Assembly: GCA_043805435.1 (NCBI GenBank)
Contig: JAZDHY010000007.1
Span: 36,295-100,294 of the forward strand
DNA: 64,000 nucleotides
DNA from: JAEXOD01 sp043805435
Lineage (GTDB): Bacteria; Bacteroidota; Ignavibacteria; Ignavibacteriales; Melioribacteraceae
Direction: 5' to 3'
Shown: positions 1 to 8,773 of the stretch, in pieces
Position numbering within the stretch: the first letter of the stretch is position 1
How the letters are laid out: every line of letters starts with the position of its first letter
Program-made: the position numbers and the translations under genes
Notes under the pieces: model-generated
The model's database searches: none
What the model saw: the letters and a program-made list of their open reading frames with translations, nothing else
What the model was told of the DNA's origin: nothing

Positions 1-1
1 T

Positions 2-1312
2 TTGCAAGACATTTTTTCGTGGCTGTCAAAAAAAATAAATAAAAAAAAGCGTTATAAATACTCAAAACAATATAATTATTTACGATATAACTTATTACGT
101 TTAAGCGTTTTATCTTTGTTTTTCAGCACAATGTTTGTAATTAATTTGTTAGATCCATACAGTAATTTTGGCCGGATTGCAGCTCAAATATTTAGACCGG
201 TATATATATTTTTAAATAATATTGTTGCTTCAATATTCGAATTATTTGGTTCATATGCCGTTTCACCAATTTTATATAAAGCTGTGCGACTTGAGTTATT
301 AATATTTCCCGTTCTTATGTTTTTAATTGTTGGTTATATGGCATTTAAAAAAGGAAGATTGTATTGCAATACCATTTGTCCTGTTGGTGCTTTATTAGGT
401 GTAATATCAAAGCTTTCGTTATATAAAATTAAAATTGACCTGAACAATTGCAAAGGCTGTGGTGCTTGCGAGCGTGTATGCAAAGCAGAATGTATTAACA
501 GTAAAGAAAAAAGCGTTGACGAAACCAGGTGTGTAAATTGTTATAATTGTTTTATAGTCTGCCCCACAAATGGAATTAAATATCAATTATCCATAAATAG
601 CAAAATAGAAAGAAAAAACACAAAAATATCGGAAAGCAAACGTAAATTTGTTAAAGATATTGGTCTATTTATTATGGGCACTACAATTATTGCTAAAGCC
701 CAAAATAAAATTAAAGTATATAAAGAAAATAAAATACCAACGCATAAAAAAAACAGTGTTTCACCTCCGGGTTCAAAAGGAATTGAACATTTTACTGATT
801 TTTGTACAGCATGCAATTTGTGTGTAAGCGTTTGCCCTACAAATGTTTTACAGCCTTCTTTTTTAGAATATGGTTTGCTTGGGATATTGCAGCCTCATTT
901 GGATAACAGCAAAGGATTTTGCAATTTTGAATGCAACATTTGCAGCACTGTATGCCCAAGCGGTGCAATTTTACCCATAAAGCTAGAACAAAAAAAGATA
1001 ACACAGCTTGGGGTTGCCCAATTTATTGAAGATAACTGTATTGTTTTTGCAGAAAAAACCGATTGCGGTGCATGCAGCGAACATTGTCCTACAAAAGCAG
1101 TAAAAATGGAACCACACGAAAAACTTGGCAAACTTGTTGCCCCAAAAGTTTATAAAGAACTTTGCATTGGCTGTGGTGCCTGCGAACATGCATGTCCTAC
1201 AAAACCTTATAAAGCAATTTTTGTTGAAGGAAATTATATACATAAAATTGCAAAAAGACCTATTATAGAAAAACAGAAGGCTCCTATTAGTACTGAAGAT
1301 TTTCCGTTTTAA
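2..1312 (+). CDS. NapH/NapG-like membrane polyferredoxin (5' end cut by window)
   Basis: An iron-sulfur electron-transfer protein. The visible 436 residues show three hydrophobic segments (about 31-50, 59-85, 97-115), then a CNTICPVGA motif (122-130) typical of NapH/RdxA-type membrane ferredoxins. Cys clusters for [4Fe-4S] binding follow at 150-160, 177-187, 268-278, 307-318, 355-362 and 388-398. A hydrophobic stretch near 218-232 precedes the second ferredoxin block and resembles the start of a NapG-type domain, so this looks like a NapH and NapG fusion. The family moves electrons between quinol and periplasmic or membrane reductases; the partner here is not visible. The reading frame is open to the window edge and the first usable codon is a TTG at the very start, so the true start is probably upstream. 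Confident in the class, not in the pathway. Confidence 0.85.
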   Translation: MQDIFSWLSKKINKKKRYKYSKQYNYLRYNLLRLSVLSLFFSTMFVINLLDPYSNFGRIAAQIFRPVYIFLNNIVASIFELFGSYAVSPILYKAVRLELLIFPVLMFLIVGYMAFKKGRLYCNTICPVGALLGVISKLSLYKIKIDLNNCKGCGACERVCKAECINSKEKSVDETRCVNCYNCFIVCPTNGIKYQLSINSKIERKNTKISESKRKFVKDIGLFIMGTTIIAKAQNKIKVYKENKIPTHKKNSVSPPGSKGIEHFTDFCTACNLCVSVCPTNVLQPSFLEYGLLGILQPHLDNSKGFCNFECNICSTVCPSGAILPIKLEQKKITQLGVAQFIEDNCIVFAEKTDCGACSEHCPTKAVKMEPHEKLGKLVAPKVYKELCIGCGACEHACPTKPYKAIFVEGNYIHKIAKRPIIEKQKAPISTEDFPF

Positions 1313-1472
1313 AGGTTTTGCACGTTTAGCCATTAATTAAAATACATTATATCCGGTTTTATTCCCCCTTGGTTAAGCAATAAAACACCAATAAATAACG
1401 CAGGTCATAAATTTTCCCCAAATTATTTTTATGCAGAGAAAATAATTTTTTCGACCAAAAATATCAATAAAC

Positions 1473-1496
1473 GGCATTAATATGCCTCTTTTTTTT
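1473..1496 (+). terminator. Weak hairpin plus T-run
   Basis: GGCAT and ATGCC form a 5-bp stem with a 4-base loop, followed after two bases by eight T. It lies 160 bases after the polyferredoxin stop and before the promoter of the next gene. The stem is short, so the assignment is tentative. Confidence 0.4.
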
Positions 1497-1589
1497 GTAA
1501 AACCTAATTGATATAATAAAATACTCTCAAATAACAAGTCAATATTATGTTTATGTTAACTATATCACAATTATAAATTCCTGTCTGTT

Positions 1590-1616
1590 TTTGTTGTAAC
1601 TTTTGCAGTATCTTTG
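1590..1616 (+). promoter_or_regulatory. Bacteroidetes-type promoter, -7 element TATCTTTG
   Basis: TATCTTTG at 1609-1616 matches the TAnnTTTG -7 consensus of Bacteroidetes housekeeping promoters. A TTTG lies upstream at 1590-1593; the 15-base spacing is shorter than the usual 17-21. The element sits about 58 bases before the ATG at 1674, leaving room for a short leader with an AGGGAA ribosome site. Confidence 0.55.
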
Positions 1617-1673
1617 CGTCATAATTTATATAATTTCAAAAAAAAACATAAAAAATCATTATTAGGGAAATCT

Positions 1674-4052
1674 ATGATTACGAAACAAATTAGAAAATTA
1701 TTTATTCTATTATTATTTAGTGGTTTATTTACAAACGTTTTACCCAAAACCAATGCGGCCGGTTCGGTTAGCGGCTTTATTTATGATGCTTCAAATGGTG
1801 AAGCACTTATTGGTGCAAGTGTTTACATTAAACAATTAGTTGTTGGCGGTGTAACAAACAACAGCGGTTATTTTGTTATTCCCGGCATTCAAGACGGAGA
1901 ATACAAACTTACTGTAAGCTATATTGGTTACACAACACAAGAAATAGCAATTACGGTTAAAAAGAGCATTAAAAATACTTTTAACATTAAGTTAGAGCCC
2001 GAAGATTATAAAACGGGCGAAATTGTTGTTTCCGGTGATTCTATTAGAACAATTGAAAAATTGTTTATAAAACCGGTATCCAAAATGGAATTTACCGCTA
2101 AACAGATTAACCAAATACCAAAAATGGTTGAAGCTGATTTATTGCGCGCTTTACAAACAGTTCCGGGCATTACAGCTTTATCCGATTTTTCATCGGCTTT
2201 ATATGTAAGAGGCGGCACGCCCGATCAAAACTTATATTTGATAGATGGTGCCGATGTATATAACCCGGAACATGCGTTTGGTATTTTTTCCACATTTAAC
2301 ACAAACGCAATTAAAAAAGTTGATCTTTCAAAAGGCGGATTTGGAGCAGAATATGGCGGAAGACTTTCTTCTGTTATGGATGTAACCAACTTAGATGGTA
2401 ACAGAAATAAATTTGAAGGAATTGTAAATATTAGTCTTCTTTCTGCTTCTACTACTTTGCAGATACCGGTTGGCAGTATCGGCTCAATTTCCGGTAGCTT
2501 TAGAAGAACATATATCGATCAAACTTATGCTAAATGGGTTGACGAGATACCTGAATATTATTTTTACGATGGCAATTTAAAAGGATTTTTTGATTTATCG
2601 GAAAGCGATAAATTATCAATCAGTTTTTTTAATAGTAAAGATGCTCTTGATTACAAATTTGATAAAGAAGCTGAAGAATCGTTTGAGTTTTTATACGATT
2701 GGGGCAATACTACCGGAAGTGTTAACTGGAAACATATATTTAGTCCCCAATTTTTTGCAAGTTTTTGGGTAACAGCTTCAAGGTTTGAATCGAATTTTAC
2801 TTTTGAAGATATTATGGATATGAAAGAAAAAAATCTTCTTTCGGATTATGCTATAAAAGGAGCACTTGAATATTATTTTTCAAACCAATTTATTTTAAAG
2901 TTTGGAGTTGAACAAAAAATATTACACGGCTTATATAAGATGGATTGGGAGAATGGGAAAGTTGATATAAACAGACACAGACAATATACAACTTCTTATA
3001 TTAGCGCAGATTGGAGACCAACAAAATCTTTGGATATTGAACTTGGGTTAAGACATAATTATTTTAATGCTGACGAAACATACAGTGATTTTGACCCTCG
3101 TTTTTCGGCCAAGTACCGATTAACCGATAAAAGTAATATTAAATTGGCTGCCGGTGTTTTTCACCAATATTTAAATCGTATCCCTCGTTTGTTTTTTGCA
3201 AGTATATGGACTACTGCCGACAAATATACAAAAGAATCCAGTGCAAAACATTTAATATTAAGTTACCAAAGAGAAATTGGCAATTTTGTTGAATTTGAAA
3301 CTGAAGTATATTATAAAGATTATAAAAATATCTATACTTATAATACAACATTTAATGCGGAAGTTGCTCCAAACGCTTACGATCAAAGAGGAAATCCTAT
3401 TTATACCTCAACAAACAACTTATTTAACAGGGGGGACGGCAAATCGTACGGTTTTGAATTGATGCTGCGAAAAGATGTGGGTGCAATAACAGGCTGGATC
3501 TCGTATTCGTTATCAAAAACAGAATATACCTTTGACAATATAAATCAGGGTGATAAATTTGTTCCTCGTCATGATAGAACTTCAGTAATTAACGTTGTAT
3601 TAAATAGTGACATCAACTCTATCTTTGCGGGTAAATGGAATGAAGAGCCGGATAATTCGGATTCAAAATGGCTGGTAGGTGTTAATTTTATCTATACTAC
3701 AGGTCAGCCCATTACAACGCCGGGAAGTGCTTATTATGCTAATACTTTGCCAAACTGGAACATGCTTATTCCGGGTGATGATAATATGCAGGGATATAAT
3801 TTATATCCGGCCGATATCAACTCGTTTAGACTGCCCGCATATATTAGGATGGATTTAAGTATTACTTACGAAAAAAACTATGGCAGCTGGAGTTTAGCAC
3901 CTTATTTGCAGATAATTAATATTGGAAACAGAAAAAATACTTGGTTTGTAACTTACGACCAAAAATTTAATGACGGTGTATTAACTCAAGAAATAAATAA
4001 AGTAAATATGCTGCCTATGCTTCCCAGTATTGGTGTTACAATTAAATTTTAA
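1674..4052 (+). CDS. TonB-dependent outer-membrane receptor with carboxypeptidase-regulatory-like domain
   Basis: Outer-membrane receptor for energised uptake of an unknown ligand. From the ATG at 1674 (AGGGAA upstream) it is 792 residues. A signal peptide with a hydrophobic core is followed by a carboxypeptidase-regulatory-like beta-sandwich (about 30-115, GxVxDxxxGExLxGAxV pattern). Next comes a plug domain (about 135-240) with the RGGxPDQNLYLIDG and GGFxAEYGGRLSSVMD signatures, then a long beta-barrel ending in the aromatic/hydrophobic VTIKF strand. An in-frame TTG further upstream is also possible, but the ATG has the better ribosome site and gives a clean signal peptide. The downstream lipoprotein begins only 14 bases after the stop, so the two are probably one operon, as in TonB receptor/DUF4249 pairs elsewhere in Bacteroidetes. 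Confidence 0.9.
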   Translation: MITKQIRKLFILLLFSGLFTNVLPKTNAAGSVSGFIYDASNGEALIGASVYIKQLVVGGVTNNSGYFVIPGIQDGEYKLTVSYIGYTTQEIAITVKKSIKNTFNIKLEPEDYKTGEIVVSGDSIRTIEKLFIKPVSKMEFTAKQINQIPKMVEADLLRALQTVPGITALSDFSSALYVRGGTPDQNLYLIDGADVYNPEHAFGIFSTFNTNAIKKVDLSKGGFGAEYGGRLSSVMDVTNLDGNRNKFEGIVNISLLSASTTLQIPVGSIGSISGSFRRTYIDQTYAKWVDEIPEYYFYDGNLKGFFDLSESDKLSISFFNSKDALDYKFDKEAEESFEFLYDWGNTTGSVNWKHIFSPQFFASFWVTASRFESNFTFEDIMDMKEKNLLSDYAIKGALEYYFSNQFILKFGVEQKILHGLYKMDWENGKVDINRHRQYTTSYISADWRPTKSLDIELGLRHNYFNADETYSDFDPRFSAKYRLTDKSNIKLAAGVFHQYLNRIPRLFFASIWTTADKYTKESSAKHLILSYQREIGNFVEFETEVYYKDYKNIYTYNTTFNAEVAPNAYDQRGNPIYTSTNNLFNRGDGKSYGFELMLRKDVGAITGWISYSLSKTEYTFDNINQGDKFVPRHDRTSVINVVLNSDINSIFAGKWNEEPDNSDSKWLVGVNFIYTTGQPITTPGSAYYANTLPNWNMLIPGDDNMQGYNLYPADINSFRLPAYIRMDLSITYEKNYGSWSLAPYLQIINIGNRKNTWFVTYDQKFNDGVLTQEINKVNMLPMLPSIGVTIKF

Positions 4053-4066
4053 GAATGAGGAAAAAT

Positions 4067-4969
4067 ATGTTTAAATTAAAAAAAATAAAAACTTTTATAA
4101 ATAATAAATTCGGCTTGCTTGTAATTTTTATTTTGCCATTTTTAATAAGTGCCTGCGGAGATCCTGTTGTTGAAATTGACAGTTCACAATATGAACCAAA
4201 AATATCTGTAGAAGCCTTTTTATTTGCAGGCGAAACAGTAAATAGTATAAAAATATCACGCAATTTTAGAATAGGCGAACAAGTAAGTTTGGATGATTTA
4301 AAATTAACACCACAAAACAATTCGGTTGTTGTAACAATTAACGATATTCCGTTAGAATATGATGCTGTTAACAAAGTATATTACAATAATCAGATATTAA
4401 TTGATTACGACAAAATATATACGCTTAAAGTTTCTGCCGTTGTAGAAGGAAAATCTATTTCTACAACTTCAACAACACATTCACCATCAAGGGGTTTTGG
4501 AATAGAAGCAGACGATTTAGGTACTATAAAGTATCGTCAAGCGGATATTCATATTTTATATACTCCTTCACCGGGTACAGATTTTTATGCTTTTTCTATT
4601 TTGGCCGATACAGCATCAACCGCAAATTTTATTTATAACAATCCGGTTGAACCTAACTTAAACCCAAAGGATGTTGAAGATAATTTTAACCAGTTCTTTT
4701 TTCAAGCTTATTATGTAACAAATATCAACTCGTATATTCCGGGCCCTTACGATTATAAAGTTCAATATTATGATGCATGGTTTTACAGTTCGTATACGGC
4801 TATTGCTTATGCAGGTGATGAAAATTTTAGATATTATATTTTTACTGCAAAAAACGTACAGGAGTTTGACGGAAATTTCCACGAACCTAAAGTTATTTTT
4901 GACGGCGACGGTGTTGGTGTGTTTGCTTCCGCAATACGCGATACCGTAAGGTTTAGAATAATTCCATAA
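4067..4969 (+). CDS. DUF4249-like lipoprotein partner of the TonB receptor
   Basis: A 300-residue predicted lipoprotein. The ATG at 4067 is preceded by GAGG at 6 bases; an in-frame ATG at 4055 has no such site. Residues 1-29 form a basic N-terminus and hydrophobic core ending in ...LISAC, giving a lipid-anchor Cys at 30. The segment after it (EPKISVEAFLFAGETV, then a SxxFxxG-like beta region) resembles DUF4249, a family usually encoded directly after a CarboxypepD_reg TonB receptor. By position it is probably a surface-exposed or periplasmic accessory to that receptor. No catalytic motif is visible. The family name is based on context and the N-terminal pattern, so it is moderately sure. Confidence 0.7.
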   Translation: MFKLKKIKTFINNKFGLLVIFILPFLISACGDPVVEIDSSQYEPKISVEAFLFAGETVNSIKISRNFRIGEQVSLDDLKLTPQNNSVVVTINDIPLEYDAVNKVYYNNQILIDYDKIYTLKVSAVVEGKSISTTSTTHSPSRGFGIEADDLGTIKYRQADIHILYTPSPGTDFYAFSILADTASTANFIYNNPVEPNLNPKDVEDNFNQFFFQAYYVTNINSYIPGPYDYKVQYYDAWFYSSYTAIAYAGDENFRYYIFTAKNVQEFDGNFHEPKVIFDGDGVGVFASAIRDTVRFRIIP

Positions 4970-4986
4970 TAACCAATAATTTTTAA

Positions 4987-5023
4987 TATGGGGATAAATA
5001 ATTAGTATATATTTGTCCCCATA
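4987..5023 (+). terminator. 13-bp inverted repeat after the receptor/lipoprotein pair
   Basis: TATGGGGA (4987-4994) pairs with TCCCCATA (5016-5023) and the pairing continues inward for five more base pairs with one G-T. It begins 18 bases after the stop. No T-run follows, so it may be a 3'-end stabilising hairpin rather than a classical terminator. Confidence 0.45.
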
Positions 5024-5209
5024 AATTAATCTTCTGCAATTATAAAAATCTAATAAAGCAGTGTTAAAGGGTAAAGTTTAAATGAAGATATAAAGGAAAT
5101 TTTTAATTCTAAATTTTTACTGATTGTTAAAACCGCCAAGGAAAATATAAACACGGCGTTTTTTTTTATTTGTAAAACGGAATATCCCCTTATTATAACT
5201 CGAGATTTA

Positions 5210-5498
5210 GAGACTGAGTGAAAATTGGGGATAAATATCAAATTACGTCTTTTTGGCCATAGAAAAATTGTCACTGCAATGAGGTTTTTACAATTGTTTT
5301 TTCGTTTTTGCTATAATCATGTCATTCCAAGGGGATTAAAAACATATAGCAACATATTATAATACAGTACTTTAGCATACAATTATTCCTTTAAAGCACA
5401 GCAGAGCCGTGCCCTGTTTGTAACCATACGCAACAGCACTAATTCCCACATGTTTTATCAAACTCCTGCTGTTTTTTTAATTTTCACACAGTCTGAAA
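5210..5498 (+). mobile_element. MITE-like element, copy A (non-coding, inverted termini)
   Basis: The left terminus AGACTGAGTGAAAATT (5210-5225) is matched in inverse by AATTTTCACACAGTCT (5483-5498). The interior shares ordered blocks with the inverted copy at 23279-23588: GGGGATAAATAT, GGTTTTTACNATTG, a GTTTTTGCTATAA..CATGTCAT block, ATAATTCC and GCAGAGCCGTNCCCT..GTAACCATA. There is no open frame of note. I see no clear target-site duplication. Termini of this type are reminiscent of IS256-like elements, which is inference. Confidence 0.65.
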
Positions 5499-5742
5499 TT
5501 TCGCATTACAATTAAGCTGAAAACAAACAAAAGGGTAAAGCCGTAGTTCATGTAAATTAGTATAATAAAAAATTCTACAAACAATAATAAAATAGCACAA
5601 AGAGCAGATTACATGTAATTTAAAATGTAAAAAATGTAAAAAACCATATGAATGTCTTGTTTGTTTTAAATAATTCAACTAATTTTAAGTGCTAAGAAAA
5701 AATAATAAAACTTGCTTATTGAAAAACTTATACTATTAAAAC

Positions 5743-8700
5743 ATGCAAAATAAAACTATTCGAAAAGGATACTTGATAAAAAGTATCTTAGTGTGTATTC
5801 TTGTAAATTATTCGGTTCTATTTGGTCAAAGAGGGAAAATTAGCGGTGTTGTAACAGATAATAACACTAAAGAAACTCTTGTTGGCGTAAACGTAGTTTT
5901 GGTTGGTACTTCTATGGGAGCCACAACCGATGTTGATGGAAAATATGCTATATTAAACGTGTTGCCGGGTACATATTCACTTGCGGCAAGTTATATGGGG
6001 TATGGCAAAACTATATATTCCAACGTGGTGGTTAATATTGATAGAACTACAGAGATTAATTTTAAGTTAAAAGATGAAACCGTTCAGATGGAACAGGTTG
6101 TAATTGTTGCCGAAAAGCCAAAAATTGTAAAAGATCAAACTTCATCTTCCACAACCATTGATGATGTACAGCTAAAATCGGCACCAATTGAAGGTTTGCG
6201 CGGAGCACTTGATTTAACCGCCTCGTTTTCAAAAAACGAAAAAGGTGATTATTCCGTACGCGGATCAGGCACTTACGAAGTGAAGTTTCAAATTAATGGT
6301 GTTGACCAGCAGACAACTAATACAAGCATTCCCGGTTACGGTGGTGCCGATAAAGCAAATAACAGCTGGAAATACGATGTAAATCCGCTTGGTGTTCAGC
6401 AAATACAATTAATTTCGGGCGGTTTTTCGGCCGAATACGGAAACGCACAAGCAGGTGTTGTAAAAGTTGTTTTAAAAGAGGGAAATTCTAAAATTTCAGG
6501 CGAAGCACGTATTGAATACAGACCATCGGGGCAATATCATTTTGGCAATTACGTTTACGATAAAAGCAATTTTGAATGGCAAAAATGGGGAAACTTAAGT
6601 AATTGGTATGCAAATCAAAAAAATGTGTTAAAAGATATAAGTCCTTATTTGTATAGCAGAATGTATTTGCAGGGTAATGCTACTTCTGCCGATTCTTCAA
6701 GAGTACGCAACGAAATTGAATGGGCGTATAATACATGGATAAAAAATCATACTCCTTCGGAAGATAATCCGCTTGGTGTTTACGATTACAGAGATCATAC
6801 ATATACGCGTTATTTAATTGGTTTTGGCGGCCCGCTTGGTACAAATGCCGAATTATTAAAGTTTTATTTTTCGGGTGAATACAGAAAAAACCCAACCCGC
6901 CTTCCAACCAACGAAAAAGACCAAATTTATCAAAACTATATACTTAATGTAACATACAAACCTACATCGGAACATAAATTTAGATTTATGGGTAGTTTTC
7001 AAAAATATAAAGGCGGACTATTTTCCGGTTCAACCGATATAAGATGGGCGGGTTTATCTAATATAAGCGAATCAGCCAAATATGCAGTTTATCAAGATCC
7101 TATTAGAACAGAACAAACAGTTGCACAAAGTTTAAATTGGGTTTATACAGTAAATCAAAATTCCTTTTTTGAAACAAATATTGCTCATCAGGTTGAAACA
7201 TACGCCCTTCCTTATGTTTATATTCCCGGTTTTAACAGCGCAGTCGATAGATTGGACAGCCTTGCGGATCCAAGCGGATCAATTTTAAAAAGTGGTGTTT
7301 GGTGGGATTCTGACTATTTTTTAAGACTTGACGCAGCAAGTACAAACTTTTACCAAGATTATCGTGCAGACCATTGGAGTATTACGGTTGATTATACAAA
7401 TCAAATATTAAAAACAAATTTATTAAAAGCGGGCGTAAGATTTTATTATTGGGATGTTTTTAACAATGGAGTAGCTTATAGTTTCCGTACCAATAGTTAT
7501 GTTGCACATTATGGAGTTGCAGAGTATTATAAAGCATATCCTTATAACTATGCTTTTTATTTGCAGGATAAAATGGAATATGAAGGAATGGTTGCAAATT
7601 TTGGTGTACGAGTAGAAGCATATAATTTCCAATCAAACGTTCCTGTGGATATTTATAATCCTTTTTACCCCGGAACTGAACGCCCCGGAATAAACGGAAA
7701 TCCCCAAACGGTTGCCTCAAAAACACAAGTAACTGTTTTACCGCGTGTTGGAGTCTCTTTTCCGATAGGTGAAAATACTGCTTTTCGTATTCAATACGGA
7801 CATTTTGCATCAATGCCTATTTTTACACAGGCATTAACAACAAAAACGTATAGAGGATGGAGTGCATTGGGGAATCCTGATTTGGAGCCTAAAAAAACCA
7901 TTAATTACGAATTTGGTTTGCAGCAGGTTTTAGATGAAGACCATAGAATAGATGTTGCCATATATTATAATGATAGAGTTTCTCAAATAGGCACGCAGGA
8001 TGTTGCTGCTTTAACAGGAGATTTAAGATATTTTGCTGCTTTTAATACAAATAACGAACCGCTATATCTTTATTCGTCATTTGCAAACAACAGGTTTGGA
8101 TCTACAATTGGTCTTGAAGCTACTTTTGAAAAAATAAGCTCCGGTAATTGGACATATAGATTAAGTTATAACTTATCGCAAACAACAGAAGGAAGATATG
8201 GTGCATCCGTATTGTACCCCGATAACTCAAGAAATTATTCTTTACGCAGTTCTACCGGCGAGTTTTTATCTCCTTACGATAGAACACACAGTTTTAGAGG
8301 TTTATTGCAATATATATTAAAAGATGGTGAAGGATTTGAAATATTTGGATTTAAGCCGTTTGAAAACTCGGTATTCGGCTTATCGTATTCCGTACAATCG
8401 GGACTTCCATTTACTTATGTAACGGATTTTGACTTAAAAGATGTAAGTTACAATAGAAGATACCCAATAGAATCTAATTTTGATTTTAATTTTAATAAAG
8501 AAATACATTTTGATGGTACAAAATTAATAATTGGCTTAAGAGTTATGAACGTGTTTAACAATAAGTGGTTAACTCCAATGGATTCGCAAAACGAATCGGA
8601 GGATAAAACCGCATGGGTAGAAAACGGCATTACTATTGATAATCCGGCAGATGATCCAACAAAACGGAGCTATTTATTATACTCGTACAGAACCTATAAA

Positions 8701-8745
8701 AACACACCAACAGAAGTAGTTTTTACAGTTGGAATAGGATTTTAA
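5743..8745 (+). CDS. Large TonB-dependent receptor, first gene of an outer-membrane operon
   Basis: A 1000-residue outer-membrane receptor. It has a signal peptide (about 1-29, ending ...VLFGQ), a carboxypeptidase-regulatory-like domain (about 31-115 with VGTSMGATTDVDGKYAI) and a plug (about 120-245) with YSVRGSG, QINGVDQQ and SGGFSAEYGNAQAGVVKV. A long barrel follows with a C-terminal VVFTVGIGF strand. The ATG at 5743 has no obvious Shine-Dalgarno but is the first ATG and gives a proper signal peptide. It is followed at 28 bases by an exported FlgD-like protein, then a PorV-like protein and two small barrels, all on the same strand. In this phylum such receptor/exported protein/PorV-like clusters are common, but their substrate is not known. 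Sequence alone does not show what is taken up. Confidence 0.9.
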   Translation: MQNKTIRKGYLIKSILVCILVNYSVLFGQRGKISGVVTDNNTKETLVGVNVVLVGTSMGATTDVDGKYAILNVLPGTYSLAASYMGYGKTIYSNVVVNIDRTTEINFKLKDETVQMEQVVIVAEKPKIVKDQTSSSTTIDDVQLKSAPIEGLRGALDLTASFSKNEKGDYSVRGSGTYEVKFQINGVDQQTTNTSIPGYGGADKANNSWKYDVNPLGVQQIQLISGGFSAEYGNAQAGVVKVVLKEGNSKISGEARIEYRPSGQYHFGNYVYDKSNFEWQKWGNLSNWYANQKNVLKDISPYLYSRMYLQGNATSADSSRVRNEIEWAYNTWIKNHTPSEDNPLGVYDYRDHTYTRYLIGFGGPLGTNAELLKFYFSGEYRKNPTRLPTNEKDQIYQNYILNVTYKPTSEHKFRFMGSFQKYKGGLFSGSTDIRWAGLSNISESAKYAVYQDPIRTEQTVAQSLNWVYTVNQNSFFETNIAHQVETYALPYVYIPGFNSAVDRLDSLADPSGSILKSGVWWDSDYFLRLDAASTNFYQDYRADHWSITVDYTNQILKTNLLKAGVRFYYWDVFNNGVAYSFRTNSYVAHYGVAEYYKAYPYNYAFYLQDKMEYEGMVANFGVRVEAYNFQSNVPVDIYNPFYPGTERPGINGNPQTVASKTQVTVLPRVGVSFPIGENTAFRIQYGHFASMPIFTQALTTKTYRGWSALGNPDLEPKKTINYEFGLQQVLDEDHRIDVAIYYNDRVSQIGTQDVAALTGDLRYFAAFNTNNEPLYLYSSFANNRFGSTIGLEATFEKISSGNWTYRLSYNLSQTTEGRYGASVLYPDNSRNYSLRSSTGEFLSPYDRTHSFRGLLQYILKDGEGFEIFGFKPFENSVFGLSYSVQSGLPFTYVTDFDLKDVSYNRRYPIESNFDFNFNKEIHFDGTKLIIGLRVMNVFNNKWLTPMDSQNESEDKTAWVENGITIDNPADDPTKRSYLLYSYRTYKNTPTEVVFTVGIGF

Positions 8746-8773
8746 TTAAATTAAGGATTTTAAAGACGTGTTT

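Larger units (their letters stand above)
1313..1673. other. Intergenic region between polyferredoxin and TonB receptor
   Basis: About 360 bases without a credible gene. It holds a weak terminator-like hairpin at 1473-1496 and a Bacteroidetes-like promoter close to the downstream receptor gene. Otherwise it is AT-rich sequence in which I see no repeat or RNA gene. Confidence 0.6.
4970..5742. other. Intergenic region carrying a MITE-like element
   Basis: A gap of 773 bases. It contains the hairpin at 4987-5023 and an inverted-repeat-bounded element at 5210-5498, listed separately. The remainder (5024-5209 and 5499-5742) is AT-rich with no credible open frame; an AAAGGGTAAAG motif occurs in both parts. 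The promoter of the 5743 operon should lie in the last 200 bases, but I could not assign it. Confidence 0.6.

Noticed and set aside
983..1333. Minus-strand open frame of 116 codons under the polyferredoxin
   Set aside because: It is antisense to Cys-rich codons and its many Phe and Cys are the mirror of those; there is no independent support.
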